Shown piece by piece: positions 12,535 through 15,601 of a stretch of 15,601 bases of DNA (position 1 is the first letter of the stretch; each line of letters begins with the position of its first letter). The translations under genes were made by a program, and so were the position numbers. The notes under the pieces are model-generated. The model was not told the origin of the DNA. It worked only from the letters and a program-made list of their open reading frames with translations, and ran no database searches. This DNA comes from CAYWMP01 sp964459445 (GTDB taxonomy: Bacteria; Desulfobacterota; DSM-4660; Desulfatiglandales; HGW-15): positions 1 to 15,601 of the forward strand of contig CAYWMP010000144.1 in NCBI GenBank assembly GCA_964459445.1, given 5' to 3'.

Positions 12535-12873
12535 ATGGAGTACGTTCAAGCTTATATTGTCTTTATTTGCGGTGAGATCGTCGGTCTCCTTCTCTTTCCG
12601 ACCCTTAATCGCTACCTGGGCCCACACGGTGTTTCGGCATGGGACATTAAGGCCATCCTGAAAGGGGTCCTAGAACGGTTGGTCCTTTTTACAGCTTTGC
12701 TGCATGATTACCCTCAGATCCTAATCGCTTTCGCCGCCATGAAGCTGGGCACACGACTTCACCATGAGGAGGGCAGTGAAATCTCAAACACTTATTTCCT
12801 CGTGGGAAATCTTTTTAGTATCTTCATAGCAATCTTCGCTGTCATTATCACGAAGAAAATTTGGGCATCATAG
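12535..12873 (+). CDS. small membrane protein partnered with SatD
   Basis: 112 residues, with AGGAG 6 nt upstream of the ATG. Three hydrophobic segments are visible: about 6-24 (YIVFICGEIVGLLLFPTL), 45-70 (VLERLVLFTALLHDYPQILI and AFAAMK) and 86-107 (TYFLVGNLFSIFIAIFAVII). The LERL....(16-18)...AAMK and later YFLVGNLFS pattern resembles the C-terminal part of DUF3307-type membrane proteins, which I recall near satD genes elsewhere. This is from memory, unchecked. There is no signal peptide beyond the first membrane segment and there are no enzymatic motifs. The 15-nt spacing behind the SatD gene suggests coexpression and a functional pair, with the membrane protein as anchor or effector. Confidence 0.65.
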   Translation: MEYVQAYIVFICGEIVGLLLFPTLNRYLGPHGVSAWDIKAILKGVLERLVLFTALLHDYPQILIAFAAMKLGTRLHHEEGSEISNTYFLVGNLFSIFIAIFAVIITKKIWAS

Positions 12874-13104
12874 AACTTGCCAGACAGAAAGCACCCGCCC
12901 ACGAAGCATGGGGGTCTGCATTATTCACTGGAACCATTGGTGCTGATAGTTTTCTGCCAGGGAAAGAGGGTACGTTACTGGTAAGGCTGACAAAGTCGGA
13001 TTATCGTTCATCTTAATAGCTATTCTGAGCTAAAGAGCTGAGGTTTGACAGGCGTGCTAAGGGAAGCGAGGCTGGTTGATAGCCTATCCTGACAATCGAA
13101 CTCC

Positions 13105-13160
13105 GATGTCACTCCTTTGCAGGTGCCTTTGGCACCCGCAAGCTCGTGCCACGGGTTAAC
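13105..13160. repeat. dispersed repeat, copy B
   Basis: GATGTCACTCC (13105-13115), CTTTGGCACCCGCAAGCT (13127-13144) and CCACGGG match copy A at 10835-10894 with one single-base indel. This copy folds as GGCAC/GTGCC and as CACGG/CCGTG around 13150-13166. The two copies are 2.27 kb apart in the same orientation. Confidence 0.55.
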
Positions 13161-13244
13161 GCCGTGTTGTTGGGAGGGGGCGCAGAGATTGGGATGGCTG
13201 CGTCTATTTTCCATTTTAGCATTTTGAGTATCAGAGAAGTTAAG

Positions 13245-13275
13245 GAATTTTCGAAGTCCAAAGGATTGAAAATTC
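13245..13275 (+). promoter_or_regulatory. 8-bp inverted repeat just upstream of the GuaA-like gene
   Basis: GAATTTTC (13245-13252) and GAAAATTC (13268-13275) are perfect complements with a 15-nt spacer. They end about 22 nt before the start codon and just ahead of the AAGGAGG ribosome binding site. It could be an operator or a 5'-leader hairpin; nothing identifies a ligand or regulator. Confidence 0.35.
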
Positions 13276-13297
13276 ACCATGAAAAGGAGGGTGCCGC

Positions 13298-14260
13298 ATG
13301 AGCAAGGAAATCACCGTGCAAGAGCTGAACACCGAACAATTCATCCAGGAAAAGGTTGGCGATATCAAAGCCGCTGTCGGAGAAGGATTGGCGATAAACG
13401 CTTTATCGGGAGGTGTCGATTCGTCCACCGTCACCATGCTGGGGCATCATGCCTTGGGGAATCAGCTGAAAACCGTCTTCATTGAAAACGGTCTTATGAG
13501 GGAAGGAGAACCCGAACAGGTCGTTGGTTTTTTTAAAGACCTCGGTGTTACCGTTGAAATCGTCGATGCCAGGGAAGAGTTTTTTTCGGCGCTCAAGGGC
13601 GTCACCGACCCGGAGGAAAAGCGGGAAGCAATTACACAAACCTTTTACAAAACTGTCTTCGGAGGCATTGTCAAAGAAAGTGGAGCCAAACACCTGCTTC
13701 AGGGAACCATTCTGACAGACGTAGATGAAACCGTTGCGGGGATCAAGCGGCAACACAATGTCTTCGAACAGCTTGGCATTGATCCGGAGGAAGCCTTCGG
13801 CTATCAGATTATTGAGCCGCTGATACAACTTCGCAAAGACGGTGTCAGAGTGATCGGCAAGGCTCTTAGTCTACCTGCCGAACTGTTTGAGCGCATTCCC
13901 TTCCCGGGTCCGGCACTTTCTGCGCGTGTGATAGGAGAAGCCACCCCGGAGCGCATCGAGACAGTCCGCAAAGCAACCGTAATTGTGGAACAGGTGCTGA
14001 AAGACACCGGTGCTTTCCAATATATGGGAATTCTTCATGAAGATCGCGTGACCGGCATGCGCGACGGCGAACGGGATTTCGGCCAACAGATCGAGGTGCG
14101 CTGCTGGGAGAGCGTCGATGCGCGGACAGCGACACCGACTCCTCTTCCCTTCGAAACGCTTGAAAAACTTGCCAACGACATAATTCGCGAGGTACCCGGC
14201 ATCGTCAGCGTCACGTATAATATCGCGACGAAGCCTCCATCAACAATCGAAGCGGTGTAA
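13298..14260 (+). CDS. GMP synthase-type ATP pyrophosphatase subunit, no glutaminase domain
   Basis: 320 residues behind an ideal ribosome binding site (AAGGAGG, 7 nt spacing). The N-type ATP pyrophosphatase domain carries the P-loop ALSGGVDSST (35-44), followed by the GuaA-like VFIENGLMREGE (60-71), KGVTDPEEKRE (100-110), LLQGTILTDV (133-142), IKRQHNV (149-155) and PFPGPALSARVIGE (201-214). The C-terminal GMP-synthase dimerisation domain ends in YNIATKPPSTIE. Bacterial GuaA usually has an N-terminal class I glutaminase domain of about 200 residues, absent here as in the two-subunit archaeal enzyme (GuaAb). No glutaminase gene is next to it. Departures from consensus include TILTDVDET where an ES follows in typical enzymes, PALSAR for PGLAIR, and a terminal IEAV for IEWE. 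It may be a diverged paralogue amidating another substrate. The symbol is withheld for that reason. Confidence 0.8.
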   Translation: MSKEITVQELNTEQFIQEKVGDIKAAVGEGLAINALSGGVDSSTVTMLGHHALGNQLKTVFIENGLMREGEPEQVVGFFKDLGVTVEIVDAREEFFSALKGVTDPEEKREAITQTFYKTVFGGIVKESGAKHLLQGTILTDVDETVAGIKRQHNVFEQLGIDPEEAFGYQIIEPLIQLRKDGVRVIGKALSLPAELFERIPFPGPALSARVIGEATPERIETVRKATVIVEQVLKDTGAFQYMGILHEDRVTGMRDGERDFGQQIEVRCWESVDARTATPTPLPFETLEKLANDIIREVPGIVSVTYNIATKPPSTIEAV

Positions 14261-14300
14261 TCTTGAAAATCCGGGTTGTATTAACAGCCCCAAGAGAAAG

Positions 14301-14340
14301 AGGTCAGGTTTCAACATTCTCAAATATTGAAACCTGCCCC
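14301..14340. terminator. palindrome between convergent genes, likely bidirectional terminator or REP-type element
   Basis: CAGGTTTCAA (14305-14314) pairs perfectly with TTGAAACCTG (14327-14336) around a 12-nt loop, with outer GG/CC pairs after one mismatch. It lies 40 nt after the GuaA-like stop and about 35 nt beyond the 3' end of the convergent rhodanese gene. No long U-tract follows on either strand. The AGGTCAGGTTTCAA form resembles palindromes associated with REP transposases, so it may be a mobile palindrome reused as a transcription end. Confidence 0.5.
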
Positions 14341-14373
14341 CTTCATCTACAAATGTCTTCAAATCCCTTTACA

Positions 14374-15066
14374 TCACCGGACGATTGGGAACTTTTTCCT
14401 GTACCAATCAACTATGCCGTGCCGCATATTGACAATATGCTTAAAACCGTTATCGATCAGAATCTTTGATGCCACCGTGCTTCTATTTCCTACCGCGCAA
14501 TAGATAACGACCTCTTTGTCTTTATAATTCGATATTTCTTTTAGACGCGATTGTGGCTCCTGTACCGGAATCAGAGTGGCACCTTTGATATGGGCACTAT
14601 TGAATTCATGTCTGGTTCTGACATCCAGCAGCAGGAGCTGCTTGTTTTGCAGCATATCGGCAGCCTCCCGTGACGTAACCTCACGGTAATTGGCCGTTAT
14701 GTACTCACTAACCGTAATGATTCCTTGAACCGATCCGATTGAGAACGGAAACGACCCCGTAGTTTTCATCTTGAAAACAGGTGCGTTAGCCTGCTCACGG
14801 GGCAGCCCTGCAGAAATACCAAGATCCGGAATAGACATAGTCCTATCGCTTATGGTCTCATCAAATATAAATTTGACATAATCCCCTCGATATACCTTCA
14901 AGGTGATCGCCTCACGAGTATGCGGTACCGTCACCAGACGGTGTCCACCCACAACGGCGCCTGAAACAGAACCATTCCCCTCGACATTTTCTCCACCGGT
15001 CGCGGGATAGGAAATAAAAAAGAGACCAAGTACACTACTTAAAATAAATGCTGGTAGTTTTCTCAT
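14374..15066 (-). CDS. exported rhodanese-domain protein with cupredoxin-like N-domain
   Basis: 230 residues from the ATG at 15066, chosen because AGGAG lies 7 nt upstream and a signal peptide follows (MRKLPAFILSSVLGLFFISY, cleavage near PATGGE). An ATG at 15111 would bury the signal. Residues about 50-120 look like a cupredoxin fold (EAITLKVYRGDYVKFIFDE, IPDLGISAGL, GSFPFSIGSVQGIITV) but lack the Cys and His ligands, so copper binding is doubtful. Residues 128-228 are a rhodanese domain: LLLLDVRTRHEFNSAHIKGA (144-163) and the active-site loop YCAVGNRS with Cys190. It is probably a periplasmic sulfur-transfer or persulfide-handling protein. It converges on the GuaA-like gene and diverges from the TfoX-like gene. 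Confidence 0.82.
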   Translation of the reverse strand: MRKLPAFILSSVLGLFFISYPATGGENVEGNGSVSGAVVGGHRLVTVPHTREAITLKVYRGDYVKFIFDETISDRTMSIPDLGISAGLPREQANAPVFKMKTTGSFPFSIGSVQGIITVSEYITANYREVTSREAADMLQNKQLLLLDVRTRHEFNSAHIKGATLIPVQEPQSRLKEISNYKDKEVVIYCAVGNRSTVASKILIDNGFKHIVNMRHGIVDWYRKKFPIVR

Positions 15067-15113
15067 GACACGCTCCTTTGAATCATCTCGATCAGGAATC
15101 AATTCCGTCAAGC

Positions 15114-15196
15114 ATCAAATGGTATACTCACAAAATAATCATTTGATTCATGAACACAATCAGAGGGTTATCCGAAAGGGACAAAGCATTAACCCT
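15114..15196. promoter_or_regulatory. divergent intergenic region with two inverted repeats
   Basis: ATCAAATG (15114-15121) and CATTTGAT (15140-15147) form a perfect 8-bp inverted repeat with an 18-nt spacer. AGGGTTA (15164-15170) and TAACCCT (15190-15196) form a 7-bp one. Both lie between the divergent rhodanese and TfoX-like starts, where promoters and operators are expected. No convincing -35/-10 pair was identified on either strand. Confidence 0.35.
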
Positions 15197-15223
15197 ATAG
15201 AATAAATCGAAGGAGATTAAAAC

Positions 15224-15568
15224 ATGGGTCGAAAAGGCGCGAAATTAACACAGGAAGCCACGGATGCTAGTGAGAGATTGGTCAACAAACTCTCGGCTCT
15301 TGGTAAAGTGAACAGCCGAAAGATGTTCGGGGGGTATGGCATATTCGAGAGTGGGGCAATGTTTGCCTTGATCACCCCGGAAGGAAAAATCCACTTCAAG
15401 GTTGACGACTCTAACCGAAAGCGTTTTGAAGATGCGGGCGCTGCAAAATACGGCAAGATGCCCTACTTTGAAGTTCCTCAAAGTGTATTAAATAATGAAA
15501 AGAAACTGCATGAATGGGCAAAGGATTCGATGAATATTGCCCACGCTGCAAAGAAAAAGAACGGGTAA
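15224..15568 (+). CDS. TfoX N-terminal domain protein
   Basis: 114 residues, with GGAG 8 nt upstream of the ATG. It is a stand-alone TfoX_N domain (COG3070-like): RKMFGGYGIF (32-41), a FALITPEGKIHFKVDDSNR strand-turn region (47-65) and KMPYFEVPQSVL (78-89), followed by a basic tail HAAKKKNG. In gamma-proteobacteria TfoX/Sxy regulates competence through a two-domain protein. The single N-domain versions are widespread in other bacteria and their role is not established. No TfoX_C domain follows before the window ends 33 nt later. It is transcribed divergently from the rhodanese gene and probably forms its own unit. Confidence 0.85.
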   Translation: MGRKGAKLTQEATDASERLVNKLSALGKVNSRKMFGGYGIFESGAMFALITPEGKIHFKVDDSNRKRFEDAGAAKYGKMPYFEVPQSVLNNEKKLHEWAKDSMNIAHAAKKKNG

Positions 15569-15601
15569 GGCTCCCCGTTGACTTTGCCGAGCATTTCACG
15601 T

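Larger units (their letters stand above)
12874..13297. other. non-coding gap between SatD unit and GuaA-like gene
   Basis: No convincing gene on either strand in 424 nt. Open frames here are short and unrelated to known proteins. It contains copy B of the dispersed repeat (13105-13160) and an 8-bp inverted repeat next to the downstream gene's ribosome binding site (13245-13275). No clear intrinsic terminator for the SatD unit and no near-consensus promoter for the next gene was found. Confidence 0.55.

Noticed and set aside
14263..14469. 68-codon plus-strand open frame after the GuaA-like gene
   Set aside because: It runs through the palindrome at 14301-14340 and into the antisense of the rhodanese gene. 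No family or ribosome binding site.
1..15601. CRISPR array, tRNA or rRNA genes, transposase genes
   Set aside because: None seen on reading either strand. The only repeats are the ones listed, and none show regular repeat-spacer structure.

Overview
The window looks like chromosomal DNA of a Gram-negative bacterium, most likely an anaerobe of the former Deltaproteobacteria (Desulfobacterota). This rests on a cimA-leuA-leuCD operon that uses the citramalate route to isoleucine, strong AGGAG-type ribosome binding sites, an abundance of solo accessory genes, and intergenic palindromes typical of such genomes. The taxon is an inference; no rRNA or tRNA gene is present.

Region 1 (1-5030, minus strand) is a branched-chain amino acid operon read right to left: promoter, leader peptide, attenuator, cimA (citramalate synthase), leuA (2-isopropylmalate synthase), leuC and the first codons of leuD. 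Ahead of cimA the sequence shows a complete ribosome-mediated attenuator. It has a near-consensus sigma70 promoter, a 39-codon leader peptide with an Ile-rich stretch followed by a Leu run, three mutually exclusive RNA pairings, and a strong intrinsic terminator just before the cimA ribosome binding site.

Region 2 (5059-8058, minus strand) holds a stand-alone B3/B4 (PheRS-beta-type editing) domain protein. A full-length group II intron with its own reverse transcriptase/maturase is inserted in that gene's 5' leader. The intron ends are defined by a GTGCG start, a domain V, and a domain VI with a bulged adenosine 7 nt from the 3' end. Domain VI carries an unusual apical extension of about 80 nt. 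A small, apparently frameshifted ORF lies upstream.

Region 3 (8066-12873) is an accessory island resembling a defence island. It holds a C5-cytosine DNA methyltransferase that stops before motifs IX and X, an apparently intact HNH restriction-type endonuclease, an 83-residue unknown protein, and a roughly 100-codon ORF interrupted by an in-frame TGA. It also holds a MazE/MazF-type toxin-antitoxin pair (minus strand), a GC-rich block with two hairpins, and a two-gene unit made of a SatD-family protein and a small membrane protein. A composite inverted repeat precedes the SatD gene. SatD keeps the two-aspartate layout of class III nucleotidyl cyclases, so this pair is the best candidate here for an undescribed signalling or defence system. 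That is inference only.

Region 4 (12874-15601) holds a GMP-synthase-type ATP pyrophosphatase without its glutaminase domain, a bidirectional hairpin, a secreted rhodanese with an N-terminal cupredoxin-like domain (minus strand), and a divergently transcribed TfoX N-terminal domain protein. Two diverged copies of a roughly 55-bp dispersed repeat lie near 10.85 kb and 13.13 kb.
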